63,991 bases of DNA from Rhodocyclales bacterium (lineage in GTDB: Bacteria > Pseudomonadota > Gammaproteobacteria > Burkholderiales > Rhodocyclaceae), in assembly GCA_016177805.1 (NCBI GenBank), contig JACOUN010000019.1:1-63991 (forward strand), given 5' to 3'. Positions 19,584-28,679 of this stretch are shown here, piece by piece. Positions within the stretch are counted from its first letter, which is position 1. Each line of letters opens with the position of its first letter. Made by a program: the position numbers and the translations under genes. The notes below the pieces were generated by a model. It ran no database searches. It saw only the letters and a list, made by a program, of their open reading frames with translations, and was not told the DNA's origin.

Positions 19584-19939
19584 GCCTTGAAATCCCGGTC
19601 CAGATACGCATCGATGGGAAGGTCGTCGATCAGCAACGCCGCGTCGATATCGTCGTGGGCGCCGACGCCTGATGCGCTGGTCCACTGCTGCCCCACCGCA
19701 AACACCGAGAGCATCAGCGTCGCCACGACCACCGAACGCAGCACTGGTGCCACGCCAAGACGCAACCGCAGCGCCATCCCCAGACCTGGCGACACTAGCG
19801 GCCAGGCACGCTCCTGCCGCTGCAGCGCCAGCGCGCCAACGCGCGCATCGCGCAAGCGCTCGGCCACCCGCGCGCCGACATCGCGGCTGGACGCAGACAT
19901 ATGCCCAGCCAGTTTCCAGGCGAACTCGGTTTCATTCAT
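19556..19939 (-). CDS. DUF3619 protein, likely membrane-anchored partner of the sigma factor
   Basis: A 127-residue protein with a soluble N-terminal helix region (MNETEFAWKLAGHM), one hydrophobic segment around residues 62-78 (SVVVATLMLSVFAVGQQW) and a short acidic C-terminal part. The topology, cytoplasmic N-terminus and single membrane pass, is like that of anti-sigma factors, and its ATG overlaps the sigma factor stop (ATGA). An anti-sigma role is plausible from size, topology and coupling but not shown by a known motif. Confidence 0.82.
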   Translation of the reverse strand: MNETEFAWKLAGHMSASSRDVGARVAERLRDARVGALALQRQERAWPLVSPGLGMALRLRLGVAPVLRSVVVATLMLSVFAVGQQWTSASGVGAHDDIDAALLIDDLPIDAYLDRDFKAWVFRELRS

Positions 19940-20547
19940 AGCACGATACCTCGGGCCTTCAGGGCCGCGGCCAGCGTCTGCGTGGCGCGCGAGCAGTGGG
20001 TCTTGACGCTCCCTTCGGAGCACCCCATCGCGGCAGCCGTTTCCGCGATGTCCATCTCTTCCCAGTAACGCATGATGAAGGCCTCGCGTTGACGTAGTGG
20101 CAGACGCGCAATCTCGCGCTCGATCGCCTGCATCACGCTGGCGCGCTCGTAATCCCCGTGCGGGGTACGCGCATCCGTGCGCGATGCATCCAGCGTCAGG
20201 CGCTCCAGCGGGTCGCCATCGTCACCGTCGGCGTCGCTGAACAGTGCCGAGAACATGGTCACCCACGCGTTCCGAACCTTCTGCCGGCGCAACACATCGT
20301 GCACCGCGTTGCGCAGGATGCGCTGGAACAGCATCGGAAACTCGCTACAGGGGCGTTCGCCGTAACTGACCGACAGTTTCAGCATCGCATCCTGAACCAC
20401 ATCCAGCGCCGTCTCCTCGTTGCGCAAGGTGTACATGGCCTGTTTGAATGCGCGCCTTTCGACGCCTTCGAGAAAGGCAGAGAGTTCAGCCCTGGAAGCC
20501 AGATGAACATCCTCGTTGAGCGGCAAACCGCCGGCAGCCTTGACCAA
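19936..20547 (-). CDS. RNA polymerase sigma factor, ECF type
   Basis: A 203-residue sigma-70 family protein with region 2 (LDVVQDAMLKLSVSY, FQRILRNAVHDVLRR) and region 4 (LPLRQREAFIMRYWEEMDIAETAAAMGCSEGSVKTHCSRA), the latter holding the -35 binding helix-turn-helix. A longer spacer (about residues 95-135) separates them. The start is uncertain: TTG at 20547 is the furthest, but homologues begin nearer HLASRAELSAFLEG. It is divergent from ilvB with 56 bases between. That gap contains GAACG-GTAA-CGTTC (20557-20570), a possible operator. Confidence 0.92.
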   Translation of the reverse strand: MVKAAGGLPLNEDVHLASRAELSAFLEGVERRAFKQAMYTLRNEETALDVVQDAMLKLSVSYGERPCSEFPMLFQRILRNAVHDVLRRQKVRNAWVTMFSALFSDADGDDGDPLERLTLDASRTDARTPHGDYERASVMQAIEREIARLPLRQREAFIMRYWEEMDIAETAAAMGCSEGSVKTHCSRATQTLAAALKARGIVL

Positions 20548-20603
20548 AAGCGGTCCGAACGGTAACGTTCGTCGTTTGCGATTTTTGCGAGAGTGAGTTT
20601 GCG

Positions 20604-22313
20604 ATGGTGCTGAGCGGAGCCGAGATTGTAGTCAGGTGCCTGCAGGAAGAAAAGGTCGAGTACGTATTCGGCTATCCCGGTGGCGCGGTACTCTTTCTCT
20701 ATGATGCCCTGTTCAACCAGGACAAGGTCAAGCACGTCCTGGTGCGCCACGAGCAGGCCGCGGTGCATGCCGCCGACGGGTTTTCCCGCTCGACCTCCAA
20801 GGTCGGAGTCGCGCTGGTGACCTCCGGACCGGGCGCGACCAACGCCGTCACCGGCATCGCCACCGCGTACTGTGATTCGATTCCGATGGTAATCATCTCC
20901 GGGCAGGTACCGACGGCCGCAATCGGCCAGGACGCCTTCCAGGAAGTCGACACCGTCGGCATCACCCGCCCGTGCGTCAAGCACACCTTCCTGGTCAAGG
21001 ACGTCAGGGAGGTCGCCTCAACGATCAAGAAGGCCTTTCACATCGCGCGCACCGGTCGTCCCGGTCCGGTGCTGGTCGACATCCCCAAGGATGTCACGAT
21101 GCACAAGTGCGAGTTCGAATACCCCGAAGACATCGTGATGCGCTCCTACAACCCGGTCACCAAGGGCCACCAGGGGCAGATCCGCAAGGCCGTGCAACTG
21201 CTGCTCGAAGCCAGGCGTCCGATGATCTATACCGGCGGCGGAGCCATTCTGTCCGATGCCGCCGAGCAGCTCACCAGGCTCACCCGCCTGCTGGGCATGC
21301 CCATCACCAATACCCTGATGGGGCTGGGCGGCTACCCCGCCAGCGACCGCCAGTACCTGGGCATGCCGGGCATGCACGGTACCTACGAAGCCAACATGGC
21401 GATGCACTACAGCGACGTGCTGCTCGCGATCGGCGCGCGCTTCGACGACCGCGTGATCGGCAACCCCGACCATTTCGCCGAAGAGCCGCGCAAGATCATC
21501 CACCTGGACATCGACCCGTCGTCGATCTCCAAGCGGGTCAAGGTCGACGTACCCATCGTCGGCGACGTGCGCGAAGTGCTGGAACAGATGATCCAGCAGA
21601 TCGAATCCGCGCCCGCCCGGCCGAATGCCGACGCGCTGGAGTCGTGGTGGAAGCAGATCGATGATTGGCGCAGCCGCGACTGCATGAAATACCGAAACTC
21701 CGACGAGATCATCAAGCCACAGTTCGTGGTGCAGAAACTGTGGGAAGTCACGGGCGGCGACGCCATCATCACTTCCGACGTCGGCCAGCACCAGATGTGG
21801 GCCGCCCAGTACTACCGCTTCGACAAGCCGCGCCGCTGGCTCAATTCGGGCGGCCTGGGGACCATGGGGGTCGGCCTGCCGTACGCGATGGGCGCCCAGC
21901 TCGCGCACCCCGGCGCGCCGGTCGCGTGTATAACGGGAGAAGCGTCGATCCAGATGAACATCCAGGAGCTGTCGACGTGCAAACAGTTCCGCCTGCCGAT
22001 CAAGATCTGCAACCTGAACAACCGTTTTCTCGGCATGGTGCGCCAGTGGCAGCAACTGTTCCACGGCGGCCGCTACTCCGAGTCATACATGGATTCGCTG
22101 CCGGACTTTGCCAAACTCGCGGAATCGTACGGGCACATCGGTCTGCGCGTGGACAAGCCCGGCGATGTGGAAGGCGCGTTGCGTGAAGCGTTCGCGCGCA
22201 AGGACGATCTGGTCTTCCTCGACTTCCAGGTTGACCGGACCGAAAACGTTTACCCGATGGTCCAGGGCGGCAAGGGTCTCACCGACATGATCCTGTCCGC
22301 GGAAGACCTCTAG
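20604..22313 (+). CDS. ilvB: Acetolactate synthase, large subunit
   Basis: A ThDP- and FAD-dependent enzyme that makes acetolactate and acetohydroxybutyrate, the first common step of valine, leucine and isoleucine synthesis. The 569 residues include the catalytic Glu region VRHEQAAVHAADGF, the FAD domain, and the ThDP motif starting CITGEASIQMN and ending CNLNNRFLGMV. The usual Gly of GDG/GEG reads Ala here (GEAS). The regulatory subunit gene ilvH follows after 85 bases. No leader peptide fits in the 56-base upstream gap. Confidence 0.96.
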   Translation: MVLSGAEIVVRCLQEEKVEYVFGYPGGAVLFLYDALFNQDKVKHVLVRHEQAAVHAADGFSRSTSKVGVALVTSGPGATNAVTGIATAYCDSIPMVIISGQVPTAAIGQDAFQEVDTVGITRPCVKHTFLVKDVREVASTIKKAFHIARTGRPGPVLVDIPKDVTMHKCEFEYPEDIVMRSYNPVTKGHQGQIRKAVQLLLEARRPMIYTGGGAILSDAAEQLTRLTRLLGMPITNTLMGLGGYPASDRQYLGMPGMHGTYEANMAMHYSDVLLAIGARFDDRVIGNPDHFAEEPRKIIHLDIDPSSISKRVKVDVPIVGDVREVLEQMIQQIESAPARPNADALESWWKQIDDWRSRDCMKYRNSDEIIKPQFVVQKLWEVTGGDAIITSDVGQHQMWAAQYYRFDKPRRWLNSGGLGTMGVGLPYAMGAQLAHPGAPVACITGEASIQMNIQELSTCKQFRLPIKICNLNNRFLGMVRQWQQLFHGGRYSESYMDSLPDFAKLAESYGHIGLRVDKPGDVEGALREAFARKDDLVFLDFQVDRTENVYPMVQGGKGLTDMILSAEDL

Positions 22314-22398
22314 GACCCTGCGGACTGCGGCTCACCCGGCGGACAGTTCGCATCCGCAGGCCCTGCGGTTCACTAATCGACCCTCGCAAGAGTTCATC

Positions 22399-23938
<1,540 letters not shown>

Positions 23939-23955
23939 CCTTCCAGCAGATCGAA

Positions 23956-23995
23956 GCGGGCCGGGTTTCTCCTTCGCGGGAGAATCCCGGCCCGC
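23956..23995 (+). terminator. Hairpin after ilvC
   Basis: The ten-base perfect stem GCGGGCCGGG / CCCGGCCCGC is extended inward by TTTCTCC/GGGAGA pairing around an apical TTCGC. It starts 18 bases after the ilvC stop. There is no long T run, so it may be a weak terminator or a 3'-protecting stem. Confidence 0.55.
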
Positions 23996-24054
23996 TGCAT
24001 TTGCCCCTCGCCCACCGTGTGGCACGCGCGCGAGCGAACCACCATGCGTACGTG

Positions 24055-24081
24055 CTTGCGGTAGAATCGCAAGGCTTTTTT
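24055..24081 (+). terminator. Short hairpin with T6 run before pssA, overlapping a -10-like TAGAAT
   Basis: CTTGCG (24055-24060) and CGCAAG (24068-24073) form a six-base stem around a seven-base loop, followed by GC and six T residues. The loop contains TAGAAT (24062-24067), which also looks like a -10 element 50 bases before the pssA start. Both readings are possible; there is no good -35 hexamer. Confidence 0.35.
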
Positions 24082-24116
24082 CCGAACAACCCGCTCCGCC
24101 CGACCGGAACCCCCGC

Positions 24117-24914
24117 ATGCCCTTGATCCCTATCGAGAAGCGCCGTCGCGGCATTTACATCCTGCCCAACCTTCTCACCACGGCCGCCCTGTTCGCCGGG
24201 TTCTACGCCATCGTGCAGGCCATGAACAACCGCTTCGAGCACGCCGCGGTGGCGATCTTCATCGCCATGCTGCTTGACGGCCTGGACGGACGCGTGGCGC
24301 GCATGACCCACACCCAGAGCGCATTCGGCGCCGAGTACGATTCGCTCTCCGACATGGTCTCCTTCGGCGCCGCGCCGGCACTGGTCGCGTACGAATGGGC
24401 GCTCAAGGATCTGGGCAAATTCGGCTGGATCGCGGCCTTCATCTATTGCGCCGGCGCCGCGCTGCGATTGGCGCGCTTCAACACCAACATCAACGTCGTC
24501 GACAAGCGCTTCTTCCAGGGCCTGCCCAGCCCCGCCGCCGCCGCCCTGATCGCCGGCATGGTCTGGGTATCGCTCGACAACAACATCGCCGGCCACGAAG
24601 TGCGCTGGGCCGCACTCGCACTCACGGTATTTGCCGGGCTGTCCATGGTCAGCAGCATGCTGTTCTGGAGCGGCAAGAACATCAACCTGCGCAAGAGCGT
24701 ACCCTTCATCGTCGTGATCGCGGTGGTGCTGGGCTTCGCCCTGGTGTCATCCTATCCGCCGGGCGTACTGTTCGCGCTGTTCATCGCCTACGCCGCTTCG
24801 GGGTACCTGATCTGGGCCTGGCGCTGGGTACGCATGCGCCGCAGGCGCGCGGCACGCGAATCCGCCGCCCCCGACGACACCGCAAGCAGCCCGACCGACT
24901 CAACGACAGACTGA
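24117..24914 (+). CDS. pssA: CDP-diacylglycerol-serine O-phosphatidyltransferase
   Basis: Makes phosphatidylserine, the precursor of phosphatidylethanolamine. The 265-residue membrane protein has the CDP-alcohol phosphotransferase signature DGLDGRVAR followed after eight residues by GAEYDSLSD, matching DGX2AR(X8)GX3DX3D, and about seven hydrophobic segments. The polar C-terminal tail is rich in Arg, then Ser/Asp. Its place between ilvC and leuA is a known betaproteobacterial arrangement; the functional link to branched-chain synthesis is unclear. Confidence 0.95.
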   Translation: MPLIPIEKRRRGIYILPNLLTTAALFAGFYAIVQAMNNRFEHAAVAIFIAMLLDGLDGRVARMTHTQSAFGAEYDSLSDMVSFGAAPALVAYEWALKDLGKFGWIAAFIYCAGAALRLARFNTNINVVDKRFFQGLPSPAAAALIAGMVWVSLDNNIAGHEVRWAALALTVFAGLSMVSSMLFWSGKNINLRKSVPFIVVIAVVLGFALVSSYPPGVLFALFIAYAASGYLIWAWRWVRMRRRRAARESAAPDDTASSPTDSTTD

Positions 24915-25176
24915 AACTGCCAAACGGAGTGAGCGGAGCGTATGCATGGTCACGCGCACCGCTCTCTTGCTTATGCTCGCCGGACCAGTGCCGCAGCGCC
25001 ACCCAGCCGGTATTGCGGTGATAGGTGGCGTAGTTTTCGCGCGCATTCAATCCGGCACGAATGCCGTCTCCCGGCAAGCGATCATCTTCACTTCATCGAT
25101 CCACCGCAGCTCCACCAATGCAGGCGCCTCAATCACCATGTGAGCAAGTCCGGACCGACAGTGCGCACGTTGTTTC
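24915..25176. other. Intergenic region upstream of the leuA leader, no recognised gene
   Basis: About 260 bases between pssA and the leader promoter. Open frames exist on both strands, but none has a recognisable protein pattern or ribosome binding site. It may hold upstream control sites for leuA; I see no clear operator or repeat. Confidence 0.4.
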
Positions 25177-25206
25177 TTGCATTTTCCTGAAACTCCGGTT
25201 TATAGT
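25177..25206 (+). promoter_or_regulatory. Predicted promoter of the leuA leader transcript
   Basis: TTGCAT (25177-25182) and TATAGT (25201-25206) are separated by 18 bases, close to sigma-70 consensus. Start of transcription would fall about seven bases later, at or next to the leader ATG at 25214. The leader peptide would therefore be read from a leaderless or almost leaderless mRNA, consistent with the lack of a Shine-Dalgarno sequence before it. Confidence 0.55.
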
Positions 25207-25213
25207 CCAACGC

Positions 25214-25303
25214 ATGACGCCCGAACGCAATTCCTCTTTCGCGCTCTTCTCCCTGCTGGCGAGCCTGCTGTCGCTTGGCCCGCTGCTGCGCCCCGCGCGC
25301 TAA
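25214..25303 (+). CDS. Leucine-rich leader peptide of leuA (candidate attenuator peptide)
   Basis: A 29-codon frame ending in TAA, 98 bases before leuA. Eight of 29 residues are Leu, in the pairs and singles LFSLLASLLSLGPLL, read from CTC, CTG and CTT codons. Ribosome stalling at such Leu codons controls the enterobacterial leu operon; the same logic is inferred here. The ATG is close to the predicted transcription start and has no Shine-Dalgarno sequence. A hairpin at 25336-25356 follows. The Leu clustering, short length and position directly before leuA support it; the family is not one I can name. Confidence 0.6.
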   Translation: MTPERNSSFALFSLLASLLSLGPLLRPAR

Positions 25304-25335
25304 AAAATACTCCACCTCTCTTGTAGTTCCCATGT

Positions 25336-25356
25336 CGCCAGCGCCGAGCGCAGGCG
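25336..25356 (+). promoter_or_regulatory. Candidate attenuator hairpin between leader peptide and leuA
   Basis: CGCC-A-GCGC, loop CGA, GCGC-A-GGCG: an eight-pair stem with one A/A mismatch, 33 bases after the leader stop and about 45 bases before leuA. The following sequence is T-containing (TTTGCGTATTCATTTGT) but has no uniform T run. It could be the terminator form of an attenuator or could occlude initiation. No alternative antiterminator stem was worked out. Confidence 0.4.
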
Positions 25357-25401
25357 GCGTTTGCGTATTCATTTGTCACTTCGACCCCGCAGGAGCCTCA
25401 C

Positions 25402-26943
25402 ATGAACGACCAGTTGATCATATTCGATACCACCTTGCGCGATGGTGAGCAGAGTCCGGGCGCGTCCATGACGCGCGAAGAGAAGCTGCGCATCGCGCGC
25501 CAGCTCGAACGCATGCGTGTCGACGTCATCGAGGCCGGTTTTGCCGCCGCCTCGAACGGTGACTTCGAGGCGGTACGTGCGATTGCCGAAGCCGTGAAAG
25601 AATCGACCGTATGCTCGCTGGCTCGCGCCAACGAGAACGACATCCGCCGTGCGGGCGAGGCGATCCGCCCGGCAGCCAGGGGGCGCATCCATACCTTCAT
25701 CGCCACCAGCCCCATCCACATGGAGAAAAAGCTGCGCATGACGCCCGACCAGGTAGTGGAGCAGGCGGTCAAGGCGATTGGCTGGGCGCGCGAATACACC
25801 GACGACGTGGAGTTTTCGGCCGAAGACGCGGGTCGCTCGGAAATCGATTTCCTGTGTCGCATCTTCGAGGCGGTGATCAAGGCGGGTGCCACCACGATCA
25901 ACGTACCGGACACTGTCGGCTACAACGTCCCCGAGCAGTTCGCCGCCACCATTGCCACCCTCATCGCGCGCGTGCCCGGATCGGACAAGGTGGTGTGGTC
26001 GGTGCATTGCCACAATGACCTGGGGCTGGCAGTGGCCAACTCGCTCGCGGCGGTGATGGTGGGGGCGCGCCAGGTGGAGTGCACCGTCAACGGCCTGGGT
26101 GAGCGCGCCGGCAATGCCTCGCTCGAAGAGGTGGTGATGGCGGTGCGCACCCGCCGCGACGTGTTCGTCTGTGACACGCGCATCGATGCGACACAGATCG
26201 TCCCGGCCTCCAAACTCGTCTCCGGAGTCACCGGCTTTCCGGTGCAACCGAACAAGGCCATCGTCGGCGCCAACGCGTTCTCGCACGAGTCGGGGATCCA
26301 CCAGGACGGGGTGCTCAAGCACCGCGAAACTTACGAGATCATGCGCGCCGAGGATGTCGGCTGGGGGGCCAACAAGCTGGTGCTGGGCAAGCACTCGGGG
26401 CGCAACGCGTTTCGTACCCGGTTGCAGGAAATTGGCGTGTTCATCCAGTCCGAAGAGCACCTCAACCACGCGTTCGCACGCTTCAAGGAACTCGCCGACA
26501 AGAAACACGAGATCTTCGATGAAGATCTGCATGCCATGATGAGTGACGAGGATGTCACGCCCGAGCAGGAGCATTTCCGCCTCGTCGCATCGTGCTTCCA
26601 CTCCGAGACCGGCGAAACACCGGGCGCCCAACTGACCCTCACCGCCGACGGCAAGGAGGTGCGAGCCGCGGCAAAAGGTTCGGGGCCGGTCGATGCCGCG
26701 TTCAAGGCCATCGAGTCCATTGCCCACAGCGGTACCGAGTTGCTGCTATATTCAGTCAACGCCATCACCACCGGAACGGACGCCCAGGGTGAAGTGACGG
26801 TACGCCTGGCCCGTGACGACAGGGTGGTCAACGGTCAAGGGGCCGACACCGACATCATCGTCGCGTCGGTCAAAGCCTATCTGAATGCGCTCAACAAGCT
26901 GCACGACAACCGGGAACGGCTGAACCCGCAAGGCCAGGTGTAA
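25402..26943 (+). CDS. leuA: 2-isopropylmalate synthase
   Basis: Condenses ketoisovalerate with acetyl-CoA, the first step specific to leucine. The 513 residues include the DRE-TIM signature [15 protein letters not shown] at the N-terminus, the metal-binding [17 protein letters not shown], and a C-terminal LeuA regulatory domain (about 390-510) that mediates leucine inhibition. GCAGGAG precedes the ATG. It is preceded by the Leu-rich leader and converges on the DUF2069 gene. leuB, leuC and leuD are not in the window. Confidence 0.97.
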   Translation: MNDQLIIFDTTLRDGEQSPGASMTREEKLRIARQLERMRVDVIEAGFAAASNGDFEAVRAIAEAVKESTVCSLARANENDIRRAGEAIRPAARGRIHTFIATSPIHMEKKLRMTPDQVVEQAVKAIGWAREYTDDVEFSAEDAGRSEIDFLCRIFEAVIKAGATTINVPDTVGYNVPEQFAATIATLIARVPGSDKVVWSVHCHNDLGLAVANSLAAVMVGARQVECTVNGLGERAGNASLEEVVMAVRTRRDVFVCDTRIDATQIVPASKLVSGVTGFPVQPNKAIVGANAFSHESGIHQDGVLKHRETYEIMRAEDVGWGANKLVLGKHSGRNAFRTRLQEIGVFIQSEEHLNHAFARFKELADKKHEIFDEDLHAMMSDEDVTPEQEHFRLVASCFHSETGETPGAQLTLTADGKEVRAAAKGSGPVDAAFKAIESIAHSGTELLLYSVNAITTGTDAQGEVTVRLARDDRVVNGQGADTDIIVASVKAYLNALNKLHDNRERLNPQGQV

Positions 26944-26951
26944 CCCAGGAA

Positions 26952-26990
26952 CGATGCGCCGTGGCCGGCCCGCCCGGTTACGGCGCATCG
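26952..26990. terminator. Perfect 11-bp hairpin between convergent leuA and DUF2069 genes
   Basis: CGATGCGCCGT (26952-26962) pairs exactly with ACGGCGCATCG (26980-26990) around a 17-base GC-rich loop. It begins nine bases after the leuA stop and overlaps the DUF2069 stop, so it can serve both transcripts. It lacks a T run. Confidence 0.5.
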
Positions 26991-27343
26991 GGCGCGGATG
27001 CCGGCCGCGACGGCGCGGTGAGTCTGGCATGCATCAGCGCCGCGCAGAACAGCACGCACGCCAGCGCCATTTCGATCAGCGCGAGGGTCGCGGCCTCGCC
27101 CCGATCAAACGCCCGCACCACCCCTTCGGTAAAATACAGCAACACCAGCATGGACAACCACTGGCTGGTGTAGCGCCGCCCACTCAGAACACCGGGCAAG
27201 GCCAGCAGCAGTGGCGCCCCTTTCAGGATCAACCACGACCCACCCGGTCGCAACGGCGCCAGCCAACCCTCCCACAGCAGGCACAGCGCGATCAACGCGA
27301 TCAGTAGAACGCTGGCAAGCGCCCGCATCAGTCCGGCATTCAT
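26978..27343 (-). CDS. DUF2069 membrane protein
   Basis: A 121-residue protein with four hydrophobic segments (starting ALASVLLIALIALCLLWEGW) and the DUF2069 pattern GRRYTSQWLSMLVLLYFTEGVVRA. Function unknown. The ATG at 27343 overlaps the stop of the wrbA remnant (ATGA). In related genomes DUF2069 commonly follows an intact wrbA in an operon divergent from yihY, and the overlap shows the same ancestral layout. Confidence 0.87.
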   Translation of the reverse strand: MNAGLMRALASVLLIALIALCLLWEGWLAPLRPGGSWLILKGAPLLLALPGVLSGRRYTSQWLSMLVLLYFTEGVVRAFDRGEAATLALIEMALACVLFCAALMHARLTAPSRPASAPDAP

Positions 27344-27441
27344 CGGTCGGCACGCGGCTTGGTCGCGGTCCGGGCCACTTCCTCGGCCGATGCCCGCACC
27401 GAGCCACGGTGACTGTAATAGAGTACGCATATCTCTGTCAT
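27340..27441 (-). pseudogene. wrbA remnant, internal deletion leaving a 33-codon frame
   Basis: The frame begins MTEICVLYYSHRGSVRASAE, which matches the flavodoxin-like first strand, phosphate loop and first helix of WrbA (NAD(P)H:quinone oxidoreductase). After ARTA it reads TKPRADR and stops. Intact WrbA is about 200 residues. The stop overlaps the DUF2069 start, as expected if the original 3' end is preserved and the middle of the gene has been deleted in frame. Its place between yihY and DUF2069 is where wrbA normally sits. A 33-residue product is unlikely to bind FMN. Confidence 0.65.
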
Positions 27442-27455
27442 TGCGATCCATCCCC

Positions 27456-28679
27456 ATGTCGCTACAAGCCCTGCGCAGCTTCATCACCTTGTTGAGCGAA
27501 CGCTTCGTCGCAACGCGCTGCCCGCAGGTCGCGGGCAGTCTGACATTTACCACGCTGCTGGCGCTGGTCCCGCTAGTGACGGTATCGATCGCGCTGTTCA
27601 GCAACTTTCCCGCGTTCAAGACACTCGCCAAAGCACTCGCGACTTTCCTGCAAAAGGAGATCCTACCCGAGCTGGCGGCCCAGATCGTCACGACCTACGC
27701 GCTGCAGTTCTCCGAAAAAGCGGCGCAACTGACCCTGATCGGCACCGCCCTGCTGGTGGTGACGGTGCTGCTGCTGCTGCATACCATCGACGACGTATTC
27801 AATGATATCTGGGGAGTACGCAAACCCCGCCCCATGCTCACCCGCTTGGCGGTGTACTGGGTTGCGCTGACCCTGGGGCCGATAGCGGTCGCCGGCAGCA
27901 TATTCGCGACTGGCGAACTCGTCGCCACCTCGATGGCGCTGATCGGCAATCACACCGAGGCCAGCGCCTTCTCCGCGCTGCTGGCGCCGCTCACCCTGCT
28001 CGGCACCTTGTTCAGTTTTCTTTATTTCGGCACTCCCAACCATCCGGTAAAGATACTGCACGCATTGATTGGCGGCTTTGCGGCCGCGCTGGCCTTCCTG
28101 TTGATGCAACGCCTGTTCGGCCTGTTCATCGCACGCTTTCCGACCTATACGCTCGTGTATGGCACTTTCGCCGCGCTTCCGATCTTTCTCGTGTGGCTCT
28201 ATCTGTCCTGGGTCGTGGTGTTGCTCGGCGCCATCCTGGCCGCCACCCTGCCCGAGTTCGTGGAACAGCGAAGCACCATGACGCCCTTCCCCGGTAGCCA
28301 GGTGCTGGCGGCGCTCAACATCCTGATCACCCTCGCCACCGGGCAGCGCCTTGGCACCACTGCGGCATTCGAGCTGCTGCAAACCCGCTCCCGCTGTAGT
28401 CGCGGCGACACCGAAACCCTGCTGGATGAGATGCGCGAACGCGGCTGGGTAACGCGCACCGAAGACGAAACCTGGGTGCTGACGCGTCGCGCGGAAGATC
28501 TTGCGGTTTCCGAAGTCGTGCAACGCTTCGCGCTATCCACCGACGATTGGTCGCGGGCGGCATCGGCGCGACCCGCTCGACACTACGCAGCCACACTTGC
28601 CACGGCCTTGCGCGCGGCCGATGCCACGATTGCCGAACTCGCCTGCCCCGAAGCGCAATCCAACGATCACCCTGGATAG
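27456..28679 (+). CDS. YihY/BrkB family inner membrane protein
   Basis: A 407-residue protein. The first ~275 residues form the YihY domain with six membrane segments, including GSLTFTTLLALVPLVTVSIALFS near the N-terminus and the conserved YGTFAALPIFLVWLYLSW. A cytoplasmic extension of about 130 residues looks like a winged-helix-like tail (DEMRERGWVTRTEDETWVLTRRAEDL), common in betaproteobacterial members. Once called a ribonuclease BN candidate, the family is now regarded as a membrane protein of unknown transport role. Its 3' end overlaps the convergent gene by 13 bases. Confidence 0.88.
   Translation: MSLQALRSFITLLSERFVATRCPQVAGSLTFTTLLALVPLVTVSIALFSNFPAFKTLAKALATFLQKEILPELAAQIVTTYALQFSEKAAQLTLIGTALLVVTVLLLLHTIDDVFNDIWGVRKPRPMLTRLAVYWVALTLGPIAVAGSIFATGELVATSMALIGNHTEASAFSALLAPLTLLGTLFSFLYFGTPNHPVKILHALIGGFAAALAFLLMQRLFGLFIARFPTYTLVYGTFAALPIFLVWLYLSWVVVLLGAILAATLPEFVEQRSTMTPFPGSQVLAALNILITLATGQRLGTTAAFELLQTRSRCSRGDTETLLDEMRERGWVTRTEDETWVLTRRAEDLAVSEVVQRFALSTDDWSRAASARPARHYAATLATALRAADATIAELACPEAQSNDHPG

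Noticed and set aside
24781..25140. Minus-strand frames between pssA and leuA, considered as a transposase or gene remnant
   Set aside because: No recognisable motif, no ribosome binding site, and no flanking repeats.
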